From an uncultured Butyrivibrio sp. (GTDB lineage: Bacteria > Bacillota > Clostridia > Lachnospirales > Lachnospiraceae), in the NCBI RefSeq assembly GCF_947169445.1, contig NZ_CAMVPU010000018.1, positions 1-64,000 of the forward strand: a DNA stretch of 64,000 bases. The letters run 5' to 3'. Under the pieces are notes generated by a model that ran no database searches, was not told the DNA's origin, and worked only from the letters and a program-made list of their open reading frames with translations. The translations under genes and the position numbers were made by a program. Below are positions 43,747-54,055 of this stretch, piece by piece. Numbering within the stretch: the first letter of the stretch is position 1; every line of letters starts with the position of its first letter.

Positions 43747-45774
43747 TTATTTGATCATATCAAGAAATTGTTCTTCATTTATTATGGTTATTCCAAGTTC
43801 CTGAGCTTTGGTAAGTTTACTGCCGGCAGCCTCTCCTGCTAAAACATAGGTTGTCTTCTTAGAAACGCTTCCAGAAGCTTTACCACCGTTTTGTACAATA
43901 AGTTCCTCTGCTTCTTTTCTTCCCAAAGTAGGGAGCGTGCCTGTTACAACAATAGTCATTCCTGAAAGTTTATCGGATGTCCCTTCCTTCTGTACAACCT
44001 TCATATTAAGTCCTGATGCCATAAGATCCCTTAAAATCTCAAGATTGTGCTCATCATGAAAGAATTCATATAAATCTTTAGCAGTGGTCTCTCCTATATC
44101 CGGAATCTGCAAAAAGCCATCTACTGTAACAGAAGTAAGATCAAAAAGATTTTCAAAATGCTTCATGATTTCCCTTGCAGTAGATTTACCTACATTTCTG
44201 ATTGCAAGTCCTGTAAGAAGTCTTACCGGGTCATTTTCCTTTGATTTTTCTATCTCACCAAGTAACTTTTCTGTATTTTTTACTTTTCCAATAATACCTT
44301 TTTCTATCAGCTCGTCCTTATGTTCATAGAGATGATAGATATCAGCATAATTTTTTAAATATCCTTCAGAAACCAGGGCATCTACAAGCGTATCACCAAG
44401 TCCCATGATGTTCATGGCATCACGACTGGTAAAATATGCAATTGTTCTCGTCACCTGCGCGGGGCATGTAGGATTTATGCATCTGATATCAGCTGTATCC
44501 TCTTCTCTTACAAGAAGCGAGCCACAAATAGGACAATGGTCAGGAGCCTTATAAACTGCATCCGGCACTTTAACTACTCCGTTTAACTTTGGAATAATCT
44601 CTCCGCTCTTAAACAGCTTGTATTCGCCCCCAATACCAATCTGCATTTCATTTATATAATCCTGATTGTGAAGAGTCGCCCTCGAAACACTAGTTCCACA
44701 TAATCTGGCAGGTTTTCCTGTCTCCCTGTCATGGAAGCTTCCGGTAAAAGTAAGCTTACCGGTTCTACCAACATCCACAAGAATTTCATCCATTACAACT
44801 ACTCGCTCTTCAGGAGGGTACTTATAAGCAATATGTCCACTTGAATACTTACTGCCGGCAGGAAAATCATTTCTCCAGCTTGTCTTATCAACCTTGACTA
44901 CAGCTCCATCAAGATCATATTCCAAACCATCACGCATATTACCGATAGTATCAATAGCTAAAAGAACTTCTTCCTCATCTTTACAGCTTTTATGGAAAAC
45001 TACCGGAATTCCGGCCTTTTGTAAAATATCAAGTCCTTCACAGTGAGAATTAGTTAACTCCTCGGGACCTTCCTGGATATTAAATATGAACATCCTTAGG
45101 CCACGATCTCTTGTTATTGTAGGATCAAGCTGACGAAGTGTTCCTGCAGCAAGGTTCCTGGGATTAGCAGCAATCTTTTTCCCAAGTTTCTCCTGTTGAT
45201 CATTAAATCGCTCAAAATCCTCATGGGACATATAGACTTCGCCGCGAAGCTCCAGATATTCATAAGGAAGATCAATCACCTTTTTCACATCAGGAATCAT
45301 CAGAGCATTTGCTGTAACATCTTCACCAATAAGACCATCTCCTCTTGTTTCAGCAAGTTCGAGATGAAGCTTATTATCTTCCACGCTCTTCCTATATCTT
45401 AATGTCATACTAAGACCGTCAATCTTGGTTTCTACTGAAAAAAGAGCATCAGGATGAAGTAAGTGAACCTTTTCTATCCATTCACTTACCGCTTCCTTGG
45501 TAAAAACATCTTCAATTGATAACATGGGAACATTATGAGTGATCTTAACACCAGCTTCTCTCTTGGCTATGCCGCCAACAATCTGACTCGGAGAATCCTT
45601 TGAAACAAGCTGAGGATACTCCTTTTCAAGCCCTTTTAGTCTGATCATAAGCTGATCATACTCATAATCTGAGATTTCAGGTTCGTCCTGATTATAATAT
45701 AAATCCATATGATGCTTGATAGTAGCTACAAGTTCATCATACTCTTTTTTGATTTCTGCTGTAATTTCTGCCAT
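43747..45774 (-). CDS. ligA: NAD-dependent DNA ligase LigA
   Basis: A 675-residue protein: the Ia domain with PEISDYEYDQL (about 31), the adenylation Lys in VETKIDGLSM (about 115), the OB fold (about 310-395), the four-cysteine zinc finger (CPICGS and CINPTC), helix-hairpin-helix repeats (about 430-580) and the C-terminal BRCT domain (about 595-675). It seals nicks in replication and repair. The start at 45774 with GGGGAAA gives the typical N-terminus; ATG 45792 is an alternative. Confidence 0.97.
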   Translation of the reverse strand: MAEITAEIKKEYDELVATIKHHMDLYYNQDEPEISDYEYDQLMIRLKGLEKEYPQLVSKDSPSQIVGGIAKREAGVKITHNVPMLSIEDVFTKEAVSEWIEKVHLLHPDALFSVETKIDGLSMTLRYRKSVEDNKLHLELAETRGDGLIGEDVTANALMIPDVKKVIDLPYEYLELRGEVYMSHEDFERFNDQQEKLGKKIAANPRNLAAGTLRQLDPTITRDRGLRMFIFNIQEGPEELTNSHCEGLDILQKAGIPVVFHKSCKDEEEVLLAIDTIGNMRDGLEYDLDGAVVKVDKTSWRNDFPAGSKYSSGHIAYKYPPEERVVVMDEILVDVGRTGKLTFTGSFHDRETGKPARLCGTSVSRATLHNQDYINEMQIGIGGEYKLFKSGEIIPKLNGVVKVPDAVYKAPDHCPICGSLLVREEDTADIRCINPTCPAQVTRTIAYFTSRDAMNIMGLGDTLVDALVSEGYLKNYADIYHLYEHKDELIEKGIIGKVKNTEKLLGEIEKSKENDPVRLLTGLAIRNVGKSTAREIMKHFENLFDLTSVTVDGFLQIPDIGETTAKDLYEFFHDEHNLEILRDLMASGLNMKVVQKEGTSDKLSGMTIVVTGTLPTLGRKEAEELIVQNGGKASGSVSKKTTYVLAGEAAGSKLTKAQELGITIINEEQFLDMIK

Positions 45775-45836
45775 TTTCCCCAAACCTGCCATACTTTATT
45801 TCATTATATCTATGCATATAATTTTTTTTATGTGCT

Positions 45837-46550
45837 TTATATCTTAACTCCTGCTTCTTTGTAAAGCATATTCAAAGCCTTATCATCAAGCTCAACATAT
45901 TCCCCGGGCTTTATTGAATAATCAGATAGTTTTACTGTCATTACCCGGATTCTCTTAAGTGATACCACCTTAAATCCTAGTGTCTGACACATTCTTCTGA
46001 TCTGACGATTTAGCCCCTGAGTCAGAATAATGTTAAAAGATCTTTTTCCCGTTCTTTTTAGCTTACATCCCCTGGTGGTCTGATCAAGTTCCTTAAGATA
46101 AACACCATTTGACATTCTATTAAGAAAATCACCTGATATCTCTTTATCTACTACTACTTCATATTCCTTCTCGTGCTTATTGGCACTCTTCATCATGGCA
46201 TTGATCAAATTACCATCATTAGATAAAAGAAGTAGTCCTTCAGAATCTTTATCGAGCCTTCCGGCATAGGACACTCTGATAGGATATTTTACTTCAGAAG
46301 CAACAGTTTTACTGGCATGAGCATCCTTCTGAGTACACACAACCCCAACCGGCTTATAATAAGCAAGCACTACACTCTTTTCCTGCTTTTTAACTATACG
46401 ATTATCAACTTTTACTTCATCTGAATCTTCAACCTGCATGCCCATCTTGGCAACTTCACCATTAACCAGAACAAGGCCTTCCTGGATCTTCCGATCAGCT
46501 TCTCGCCTTGAGCAGATTCCACAGGCTGCAATATATTGATTTAATCTCAT
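45837..46550 (-). CDS. Ribosomal RNA pseudouridine synthase, RluF/RsuA type
   Basis: A 237-residue protein with an N-terminal S4 domain (MRLNQYIAACGICSRREAD) and the catalytic Asp in GRLDKDSEGLL (about 99), and LTQGLNRQIRRMC near 178, a RluF-like feature. It would act on a 23S or tRNA uridine. It is transcribed ahead of ligA and sits between mecA and ligA. Confidence 0.9.
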   Translation of the reverse strand: MRLNQYIAACGICSRREADRKIQEGLVLVNGEVAKMGMQVEDSDEVKVDNRIVKKQEKSVVLAYYKPVGVVCTQKDAHASKTVASEVKYPIRVSYAGRLDKDSEGLLLLSNDGNLINAMMKSANKHEKEYEVVVDKEISGDFLNRMSNGVYLKELDQTTRGCKLKRTGKRSFNIILTQGLNRQIRRMCQTLGFKVVSLKRIRVMTVKLSDYSIKPGEYVELDDKALNMLYKEAGVKI

Positions 46551-46570
46551 ACTTAATAAATCCTATATGA

Positions 46571-46612
46571 TAAAAAAGAACGGCTCAGTTATATATCTAA
46601 ACCGTTCTAAAA
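46571..46612 (-). terminator. Terminator after mecA
   Basis: On the minus strand AGAACGG (46608-46602) pairs with CCGTTCT (46583-46577), a 7-bp perfect stem, followed by TTTTT. It separates mecA from the rluF-like gene. Confidence 0.8.
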
Positions 46613-46658
46613 ATATATACATTCTCGGTTATATAAATCCAAGAAATAATTCCAAGTC

Positions 46659-47534
46659 TCAGCAAACTTTCGCAAGCTCTGTAAGTGCATTATCAACAAT
46701 CAGACAATCATAATTTTCCTTGTAATGCGCAATCACATTCTTGTTAGTAGCCTGAAAATGACCAAACTCATAAGCCATTGTAAATAATGCTGCAAATGTC
46801 TTAGGATCTTCATCCATCCTAAGAAGATCAAGATAGTACTTACCATCTACGTTGTTCTTATAAAGAGAACTCTTGATCTGCAGATTAGAAGGTGCTTTGC
46901 CACAGAACTCAATAACAGTTCTGATATTATCAAAGGTGAAAACATACTCGTGAAACTTAAGTCTGTTTGCATCTCTCTTAGCCTTTTCCTCAGGAGTAAG
47001 CGTTCCTCCCTTTTTGGAAGCTCCGTTTGATATAAGGGAAGCTTTCTTCTTGCCACTTTCAATAGTGGCATTCTGATTAAGCTCAATAGTATCATGATTC
47101 TCAGCAATACCGCTCTCTTCCATTATATTCTTAACGGAATTTGTCAGCTGCTTAAGGCTCTTTAAATATTCATTCAAACGGTTAATGCGTTCCTCGTCCA
47201 CAGTCTCTCCCAAATCCTCGAGAACATTCTGTGGAAGCTTGATTCCAGCCTTGTCGGTAAGATTTCTCAGAATCTCACCAAAAGAAGCTGAGGCATTTTC
47301 TGAAAGTGTAAGAGAAATTGAATGATCCGGTAAAACAGTGATCTGCATAGGCATAAATGAACCGGTTGGCTTATAATCAACTTCTTCCTCAGCCTTACGC
47401 ATTACCTCATGTAAAAAATCCATCGCTTCTTTCTTTTTTTCAAAAAGATCTTCTAATTTAATTCCCTGCTCATCCATATCATCTTCAGTAATGATGCAGG
47501 TGACCGTATCTTTATTAATTCTCTTGAATTCCAT
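46659..47534 (-). CDS. mecA: Adaptor protein MecA
   Basis: A 291-residue protein: the N-terminal MecA domain (MEFKRINKDTVTCIITEDDMDEQGI, about 1-90), a charged linker (about 130-195) and the C-terminal domain (about 200-291, KFHEYVFTFDNI, YYLDLLRM). MecA brings substrates to ClpC in B. subtilis and relatives. The linker is long and Lys/Ser-rich. It stands alone on the minus strand between the hyp genes and the rluF-like gene. Confidence 0.87.
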   Translation of the reverse strand: MEFKRINKDTVTCIITEDDMDEQGIKLEDLFEKKKEAMDFLHEVMRKAEEEVDYKPTGSFMPMQITVLPDHSISLTLSENASASFGEILRNLTDKAGIKLPQNVLEDLGETVDEERINRLNEYLKSLKQLTNSVKNIMEESGIAENHDTIELNQNATIESGKKKASLISNGASKKGGTLTPEEKAKRDANRLKFHEYVFTFDNIRTVIEFCGKAPSNLQIKSSLYKNNVDGKYYLDLLRMDEDPKTFAALFTMAYEFGHFQATNKNVIAHYKENYDCLIVDNALTELAKVC

Positions 47535-47610
47535 TAAAAAATAAATCCTTTCAAAACAAAACGCAAAAAAATTCTAAACAAATGTAACGACAAAACCTAT
47601 TTTACAACAT

Positions 47611-48621
47611 TTAACAAATTCTTGGAAGTCCTTCCCCGTACATAAGACCAATTATACGTTTGCCTCCAATTTTTGTGTTTAATACTACATTATAATTATC
47701 GTCATTATCAAGATTTTTTCTTACTTCACCAATAATACAGCATTTTTCACCATATTTTGATTCTTTTATAAGAGAAACTGCTTTCTGAGCATCGTCCTTG
47801 TGAACTGAAAGAACCATTTTGCCCTCATTACCCATGTACATTGGATCAAGTCCTAAAATCCCGCAAAAATCCTTTACTGCAGCAGAAACAGGCATAGCTT
47901 CCTCATCCAGCTCAATTGTACATTTAGAAGAAGAACTAAACTCATTTAAAACAGTTCCAAGTCCGCCTCTTGTAACATCACGCATAGCATGAACTCTTAT
48001 TCCATTAGATAAAAGCTTGCCTACCATCTCGCAAAGAGGAGCCGCATCGGATACTATATTCGATTCAATGCCCATTCTGCTTCCCAAAATAGCTGCATGG
48101 TGATCACCTAAATTGCCTGAAATAATAATTGCATCACCATCCTGCAGGTTAAATGGACCCGGAACATCAATTCCTTCCGGTATAAAGCCTACTCCGGAGG
48201 TATTAATTATAAGTCCCGGTTCACCGCCCTTATTCTCTATAACCTTGGTATCACCGGTAATAATCTTAACGCCTGCTTCTTTAGCAGTTTCAGCCATTGA
48301 AGCTATCACCTTATCCAAAACCTCTATATCAAGACCTTCTTCTAAAATGCATCCACAGGTAAGATACATTGGCTTTGAGCCACTCATCAAAAGATCATTG
48401 ACTGTTCCACATACGGAAAGTCTTCCAATATCTCCTCCGGGGAAAATAATAGGCGTTACAACAAAGCTGTCTGTTGTAACAGCTATACGTCCGAATCCGG
48501 GAACTACAGCAGAATCCTCTAATTTTTCTAATATTTCATTATGAAAATGCTTGGAAAAAACATCATGAATCAGTTTAGATGTTGATTCACCACCGCTTCC
48601 ATGAGCCATTGTAATTTTCAT
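47611..48621 (-). CDS. hypE: Hydrogenase maturation protein HypE
   Basis: A 336-residue protein: MAHGSGGESTSKLI at the start, TTDSFVVTPIIFPGGDIGRLSVCGTVNDL-type AIR-synthase core (about 50-85), and a C-terminus ending in GLPRIC, the conserved PRIC tail whose Cys takes the thiocarboxamide that becomes cyanide for the [NiFe] cofactor. It follows hypD by 82 bp; GGAGATAT precedes the ATG. Confidence 0.96.
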   Translation of the reverse strand: MKITMAHGSGGESTSKLIHDVFSKHFHNEILEKLEDSAVVPGFGRIAVTTDSFVVTPIIFPGGDIGRLSVCGTVNDLLMSGSKPMYLTCGCILEEGLDIEVLDKVIASMAETAKEAGVKIITGDTKVIENKGGEPGLIINTSGVGFIPEGIDVPGPFNLQDGDAIIISGNLGDHHAAILGSRMGIESNIVSDAAPLCEMVGKLLSNGIRVHAMRDVTRGGLGTVLNEFSSSSKCTIELDEEAMPVSAAVKDFCGILGLDPMYMGNEGKMVLSVHKDDAQKAVSLIKESKYGEKCCIIGEVRKNLDNDDNYNVVLNTKIGGKRIIGLMYGEGLPRIC

Positions 48622-48703
48622 AGTTACATATCTCCATATAATTTACTTCATAATACTATAAAATTTTACCGATAAACAAAGTCAGCTAACTCAACTTATT
48701 CCC

Positions 48704-49741
48704 TTATTTTCTTCCTGATACAAAATAGTTGTAACAGCTTCCCTCTGTCGAAACCATGCAAGCTCCATGCGCATTATCAGGAGTACAGCTCTTTCCGAAC
48801 AAAGGACAGTCACAAGGCCTTATTTTGCCTACAAGAACGCTTGCACAGCAGCACCCCTTTGGCATATGATCTTCATCAAGACCAAAGCTACCGGCATCAT
48901 ATTCCTCGTATTCTTTTCTTAGTATCATTCCTGAGCCTTCAATTTTACCCATGCCACGCCATGAAGCATCGGAAGGTTCAAAATACTTATTTACCAGCTC
49001 TTTTGCCTTAAGATTACCCTCAGGACTAACAACATTTTTGTACATATTCTTAATTCCTGTTGTCCCCTTCATGGATACAAGAGCATAAATTGTCATAAGA
49101 AGCTGCGGACCATCAAATCCGGAAACAACAAAAGGAATACCAAGCTCTTCTGAAAGCTTCTTGTATTCATCACTTCCTGTTATCGCAGATACATGTCCTG
49201 GAGCTATGAAGCCATCAAGCCCGCCTCCATTTGAAACAACCCACCTTATAACATGAGGCATGGTCTTAAGGGAAGTAAGGAGCTTAAGATTATGAATTCC
49301 TTCCTCAATAGCTTTTTCAAGCACCATTGCATAAACCGGAGTTGTAGTTTCAAAGCCAATTGCTGCAAAAACAAAAGTTTTGGTCTTATCTTCCCTGGCA
49401 AGCTTAAGGGTCTCCATTGGAGAGTAAACCATTTTCACATGAGCTCCTTCAGCCTTGGCATCGGCAAGCGACTTACTACTACCTTTTACTCTTATAAGAT
49501 CGCCAAAAGTAAGAACAACTGTGTCATCCCTCATGGCAAGCTCAATAAGCTTATCTATTACGGCTGTAACGGTTACGCAGACAGGACAACCAGGGCCGGA
49601 AATCAGCTTTATCTTATCAGATAACATCGAAGGAATTCCGTTTACGGAAATTGCAGCAGTATGAGTTCCGCAAACCTCCATAATACGGACTTCTTCGCCA
49701 TCATATTCTTTTAACGCCTTAACAATATCTTTTAATTCCAT
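48704..49741 (-). CDS. hypD: Hydrogenase maturation protein HypD
   Basis: A 345-residue protein with the HypD signatures MEVCGTHT (about 21), SGPGCPVCVT (about 48), FAAIGFETTTP (about 127), SGFDGPQLL, and a C-terminal cysteine-rich [4Fe-4S] region (CCCASVLVG, CDCPLFG, CTPDNAHGACMVS). HypD with HypC assembles the Fe(CN)2CO centre. It starts 1 bp after the hypC stop. Confidence 0.97.
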   Translation of the reverse strand: MELKDIVKALKEYDGEEVRIMEVCGTHTAAISVNGIPSMLSDKIKLISGPGCPVCVTVTAVIDKLIELAMRDDTVVLTFGDLIRVKGSSKSLADAKAEGAHVKMVYSPMETLKLAREDKTKTFVFAAIGFETTTPVYAMVLEKAIEEGIHNLKLLTSLKTMPHVIRWVVSNGGGLDGFIAPGHVSAITGSDEYKKLSEELGIPFVVSGFDGPQLLMTIYALVSMKGTTGIKNMYKNVVSPEGNLKAKELVNKYFEPSDASWRGMGKIEGSGMILRKEYEEYDAGSFGLDEDHMPKGCCCASVLVGKIRPCDCPLFGKSCTPDNAHGACMVSTEGSCYNYFVSGRK

Positions 49742-49742
49742 A

Positions 49743-49961
49743 TTAAATAGTCAAACCTTCTATTTCATTAAAAAGTTCATTCATTTCATCTGCCATCTCA
49801 TCATCCATAGTCTGAATAATACAGCCTGCATGAACAAGTACATTATCACCAACCTTAACATTAACAAGGCCAGCCTCGGCATTTACAATATTTCCATTAA
49901 AATCTACAGTAGCTTTTGTACCTTCTATCTTAACTACCTTACCTGGAAGTGCTACACACAT
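49743..49961 (-). CDS. hypC: Hydrogenase maturation chaperone HypC
   Basis: A 72-residue protein starting MCVALPGKVVKI, the essential Cys2, with an OB-like fold and a helical tail (DEMADEMNELF). HypC carries the Fe(CN)2CO group to the large subunit. It sits between hypF and hypD, within 1 bp of each. Confidence 0.97.
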   Translation of the reverse strand: MCVALPGKVVKIEGTKATVDFNGNIVNAEAGLVNVKVGDNVLVHAGCIIQTMDDEMADEMNELFNEIEGLTI

Positions 49962-49962
49962 A

Positions 49963-52380
49963 TCATTCCTCCATCAGAAGCAGGTAATAGGCCTGCCCAA
50001 GCGATATTCCCGCATCCCCTGCAGGAACAAATTCATTAACATAAACTTCAAACCCTTCATGAAGTAATGAAGAGACAACTTTTGATAACAGTAATCTATT
50101 ACCGAAAACGCCACCGGAGAGACATACCTTACGTTCTCCTGTTCTGTCACTTATTATCCGGCAAGTTTCACATATAGCCTCTACTATAGCAATATGAAAA
50201 GAAAAAGCAAGCTCTTTATTAGAAAAATCACCGGATTCAGAAGCTTTTTTTATTTTCTCAAACAATGATAACTGGTCAAGAATAAGTACCTCTCGTCCAT
50301 CACTGTTTTTTTCAGTTTTTACTTCAAATCTTATTGAAGCGCAATGATTTATATTACTATCACTACATGCTTCATAATATTCCCATGCTGCCTTTTCAAG
50401 AGCTATCGCACATTCGCCTTCAAACTGATTATCTGATTGTATCTGCAAAAGAGCTGATACAGCATCAAATAATCTTCCCATGCTTGAAGTATTAAATACA
50501 TTTATATTATTGGAAAGCGCTGCCTTAACAAGAGGCGATATATCCATAGCATCATCATAAAGAGCATATTCATAACACTCTTTTACAAGCGATGCCTTTT
50601 TGGATGCATTATCACCGCCACATAGCTTTACATATGATAAATGACCGGCTCTCTCAAATTCGGATCCTCTGCAGTAAAGGATTTCTCCACCCCATATATT
50701 TCCATCTGTTCCATAGCCCGTACCGTCAAAAGATATTCCTATGCAGCTTTTTAGGCTTTTTTCCGCCATAACAGATAAGATATGGGCATGATGATGTTGA
50801 ACCTGAAAAAGAGGCAAATTATGCGTTTTGGAATACTCCAGCGCAGCTCTTACCGATTCATACTTAGGGTGCATATCACATACAACTGCACTTGGCTTAA
50901 ACTCAAACATACATGAAAATCTGCCAATCATATTCCTTAGATTTTCATTTACTCTCATATCAGATAAATCGCCAAGATACTGAGAAATGATCACTCTGTC
51001 ATTATAAGCTAAAGAAAAAGTACTCTTTAAATCTCCTCCAAAGCTTAATATCCTATCCTTTGTATTACTAACGTTATTTACAAAAAGAGGTAACGGAACA
51101 TACCCTCTGGACCTTCTGATTAAAGATGTTATATAGTTATCTTCTGTAATTTTGGTCACAAAAACAACCGAGTCATCCTGAGGAATATTAATTCTTCTAT
51201 CATGCGTAAGAACAGTTTCAACCAGATTATCCCTAAGAAATGTATCATAGAATACTGAATCCTCAGTAATAATTGGCTCATCTGATCTATTTGCACTTGT
51301 GACAATAAGCGGCCCTAGTGTATCACACAAAAGTCTGTGAATTCCAACTGATGGCAAAAAAGCACCAATATACCGGCTGTCCTTACAAACCTCATAAGGA
51401 AAATCTTTCTTTTTATTAAGTAAAACTATTGGTCTAGAATAACTTTCTAGCGCTGTTTTTTCCTGATCATTAAGATAACAAAACTCACTAATACTATTAG
51501 TATCAGAAAACATTATGGCAAAGGGCTTCTTTTCGCGCCCCTTTATTTCACGAAGTCTTCTTGCTGCCTTTTCAGTAGGTCTGCATATTAGCTGAAAGCC
51601 GGACATTCCTTTAAGGCCTACAATCTTATCTTCCTGTAAAAGACCTACAGCTCCTTCAAAGGCCTCTTCAAAAGCCTTACTTGAAGCATCTGCTATATCA
51701 AAAGCTTTAGTGCTACTTGCTCCTACTGACTCACTGTTCTTATCATCAAGCCTTATCTGCGGACCACATTCATAGCAGGAAATAGTCTGTGCATGTCTTC
51801 GCCTTCCATAACCATATTCTTTATGGCACTTTGGACACATCTTAAAATCTGTCATAGCAGTATTATCCCTATCATAGGGAAGTTTATCCAAAATGCTGAT
51901 CCTGGGCCCACAGCTGGCACAACTGATAAGTGGATATCTGAATCGTCTATCCTCTTCGTCAAGCAGCTCTTTTAAGCAATCATCACAAATACCTATATCA
52001 GGTAAAAAAACGGGAATTTCTCTAGACAGATCTACCTCAGAGCTCTCAATTATGCTAAAACTGCCTTTATCTAAGTCATCCTCGTTACCTAAATGCAGAT
52101 AATCTGAAGACAAATTCAAAGCAAAAAGATAATCTAAAAGCTCCTCTTTTGTTAAGTACTTTGTTTCAACATCAAAAATAAAAGCACCTGCAGGATACTC
52201 GCATTTAAGCATATCAGTGAATGAAGATATAGTATCCCCATCACCAATTACAAGTATATCAACAGCTGCTCCAATATTCTGAACAAAGCCTTTTAGATTA
52301 TATTCAGTTGCCTTGTTTAAAATAAAGGGGCGATAACCAACACCCTGTACCGCCCCTTTAACTGTGATCTTTACAATCAT
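49963..52380 (-). CDS. hypF: Carbamoyltransferase HypF
   Basis: An 805-residue protein: an acylphosphatase domain (VKGAVQGVGYRPFI, 8-21), two HypF zinc fingers (CDDCLKE and CASCGPR; CPKCHKEYG and CYECGP, about 127-190), a YrdC-like domain (about 225-415) and a Kae1-like domain (about 445-805, QHHHAHILSVM, FDGTGYGTDG). It uses carbamoyl phosphate to modify HypE. Slightly longer than most HypF. Confidence 0.96.
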   Translation of the reverse strand: MIVKITVKGAVQGVGYRPFILNKATEYNLKGFVQNIGAAVDILVIGDGDTISSFTDMLKCEYPAGAFIFDVETKYLTKEELLDYLFALNLSSDYLHLGNEDDLDKGSFSIIESSEVDLSREIPVFLPDIGICDDCLKELLDEEDRRFRYPLISCASCGPRISILDKLPYDRDNTAMTDFKMCPKCHKEYGYGRRRHAQTISCYECGPQIRLDDKNSESVGASSTKAFDIADASSKAFEEAFEGAVGLLQEDKIVGLKGMSGFQLICRPTEKAARRLREIKGREKKPFAIMFSDTNSISEFCYLNDQEKTALESYSRPIVLLNKKKDFPYEVCKDSRYIGAFLPSVGIHRLLCDTLGPLIVTSANRSDEPIITEDSVFYDTFLRDNLVETVLTHDRRINIPQDDSVVFVTKITEDNYITSLIRRSRGYVPLPLFVNNVSNTKDRILSFGGDLKSTFSLAYNDRVIISQYLGDLSDMRVNENLRNMIGRFSCMFEFKPSAVVCDMHPKYESVRAALEYSKTHNLPLFQVQHHHAHILSVMAEKSLKSCIGISFDGTGYGTDGNIWGGEILYCRGSEFERAGHLSYVKLCGGDNASKKASLVKECYEYALYDDAMDISPLVKAALSNNINVFNTSSMGRLFDAVSALLQIQSDNQFEGECAIALEKAAWEYYEACSDSNINHCASIRFEVKTEKNSDGREVLILDQLSLFEKIKKASESGDFSNKELAFSFHIAIVEAICETCRIISDRTGERKVCLSGGVFGNRLLLSKVVSSLLHEGFEVYVNEFVPAGDAGISLGQAYYLLLMEE

Positions 52381-52401
52381 TACTATCTCTTTAATAGATT
52401 A

Positions 52402-52911
52402 TTATGCTTCAGGAGCCTTAGCTGGCGCAGCAGGAGCAGGATTCTGAGCAGGTGCATTAGTAGCTGGTGCACCTGCACCTCCCTGTGCTGCTTGAGCTGC
52501 CTGAGCTGCTTTTGCAGCAGCTGCTGCAGCGGCTCTTTCCTTAGCAGCCTTCATAAGTGCTTCCTGAGCTGCAATTGCCTTCTCAGACTGTTTGAAAGTC
52601 TTGGTAACCTTTTCTTCTCCTGGTTCCTGGAATCTAAGGCCCATTGAAAGACATTTCTTTGGACAGTTATCAACACAGCATCTGCACTGAATACAGCTCA
52701 TAGGTCTGATTGACCAGGTCTTTGCAACCTTATCAACTGTAATAGCATGTGTAGGGCACTTAATGGAACAGAGTCCACAAAGTACACAAACATCCATATC
52801 ATTTTCTACATGTCCTCTTGTACCAGCTGGATATTCCTTCTCAGTTTTTCTTGTCTTAGGTGTAGATACAAGATTATGAAGAATTGTAGATTTAAAACTT
52901 GCAAGTGACAT
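52402..52911 (-). CDS. echF: Ech hydrogenase ferredoxin-like subunit EchF
   Basis: A 169-residue protein: residues about 37-90 form a 2x[4Fe-4S] ferredoxin (CVLCGLCSIKCPTHA and CIQCRCCVDNCPKKC), like NuoI. A C-terminal tail of about 65 residues (105-169) is almost pure Ala/Gln/Pro/Gly/Lys and looks disordered. It would pass electrons between ferredoxin and the NuoB-like subunit. The start has GATAGGAG. Confidence 0.9.
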   Translation of the reverse strand: MSLASFKSTILHNLVSTPKTRKTEKEYPAGTRGHVENDMDVCVLCGLCSIKCPTHAITVDKVAKTWSIRPMSCIQCRCCVDNCPKKCLSMGLRFQEPGEEKVTKTFKQSEKAIAAQEALMKAAKERAAAAAAAKAAQAAQAAQGGAGAPATNAPAQNPAPAAPAKAPEA

Positions 52912-52961
52912 CTTTTATCTCCTATCAATAAGCAACAAGTGTATTAATCTTATTGCAAATA

Positions 52962-54041
52962 TTACCTTTCTGTACAACTGATACAAGGATCGATGGTAAG
53001 TACAAGAATCGGAACATCAGCAAGGTCGCATCCCTTAAGTGTCTCAACAAGACCAGGAAGGTTAGAGAATGTGGGGGTACGAACACGAAGTCTGTCTATA
53101 AACTTTGTTCCGTTTGCCTTTACATAGTAGAGAGCTTCGCCTCTAGGCTGCTCAATACGCATCATATATTCGCCATTTGGCATTCCCTTAACAGGAACTT
53201 CGATTTCACCTGAAGGAATCTTGGCAATACACTGACGGATAATATCAAATGCCTGGAAGATTTCCTTAATACGGCAATCTGTACGCGCATAAGAATCACC
53301 CTCTGTACTGATAATAGGCTCAAAATCAATATCTCCGTAAGCACAATAACCTGTTGTTCTGATATCTCTGTTAACACCGCTGGCACGAAGGAAAGGTCCT
53401 GCACATCCAAGAAGATCTGCTTGCTCTGCTGAAAGATATCCAACACCGCGAAGTCTTGTCAGAACTGCTTTATCATTAAGGAATGGCTTAGCAATTACCT
53501 TAAGATCTTCTTCCATCCTATCGATACGCTTTGCAAAATCCTTAAGCATCTCATCAGAAACATCTCTTCTGATTCCGCCAACCTTCATTACGGAAAAGAT
53601 AACACGGCCACCGGTAGACTGCTCAAACATATCAAGAGCATCTTCTCTAAGTCTCCAACAGTCCATATACAGTGACTCAAATCCAAACGCATCAGCTAAA
53701 AGGCCGAGCCAAAGAAGATGAGAATGAATTCTTGAAAGCTCTGACCAGATAGTTCTAAGATATCTTGCACGAGCAGGAACATCGATATCCATAATATGCT
53801 CAATAGCCTCTGAGTAGCCAAGGCCATGGCCAAGAGAACAGATACCGCAGATACGCTCTGCTACATATACCATCTCATTAAAATCTTTTTTATCAACCAG
53901 CTTCTCAAGACCTCTGTGAATGAATCCGATTGAAGGGATAGCCTCTACTACCTTCTCATCCTCCATTACAAGGTCCAAATGAATTGGTTCCGGAAGAACC
54001 GGATGCTGGGGTCCAAATGGAATTACACTTCTGTTAGACAT
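52962..54041 (-). CDS. echE: Ech hydrogenase large [NiFe] subunit EchE
   Basis: A 359-residue protein. The nickel ligands are the CxxC pairs in RICGICSLGHG (about 64) and DPCISCTER at the very C-terminus (about 351-359). The chain ends right after that motif, so there is no C-terminal peptide to be cut off, and no maturation endopeptidase gene is needed. Related to the NuoD/HycE family (group 4 [NiFe] hydrogenases). TTGGAGGAA precedes the ATG. Confidence 0.95.
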   Translation of the reverse strand: MSNRSVIPFGPQHPVLPEPIHLDLVMEDEKVVEAIPSIGFIHRGLEKLVDKKDFNEMVYVAERICGICSLGHGLGYSEAIEHIMDIDVPARARYLRTIWSELSRIHSHLLWLGLLADAFGFESLYMDCWRLREDALDMFEQSTGGRVIFSVMKVGGIRRDVSDEMLKDFAKRIDRMEEDLKVIAKPFLNDKAVLTRLRGVGYLSAEQADLLGCAGPFLRASGVNRDIRTTGYCAYGDIDFEPIISTEGDSYARTDCRIKEIFQAFDIIRQCIAKIPSGEIEVPVKGMPNGEYMMRIEQPRGEALYYVKANGTKFIDRLRVRTPTFSNLPGLVETLKGCDLADVPILVLTIDPCISCTER

Positions 54042-54055
54042 TTTGGTTCCTCCAA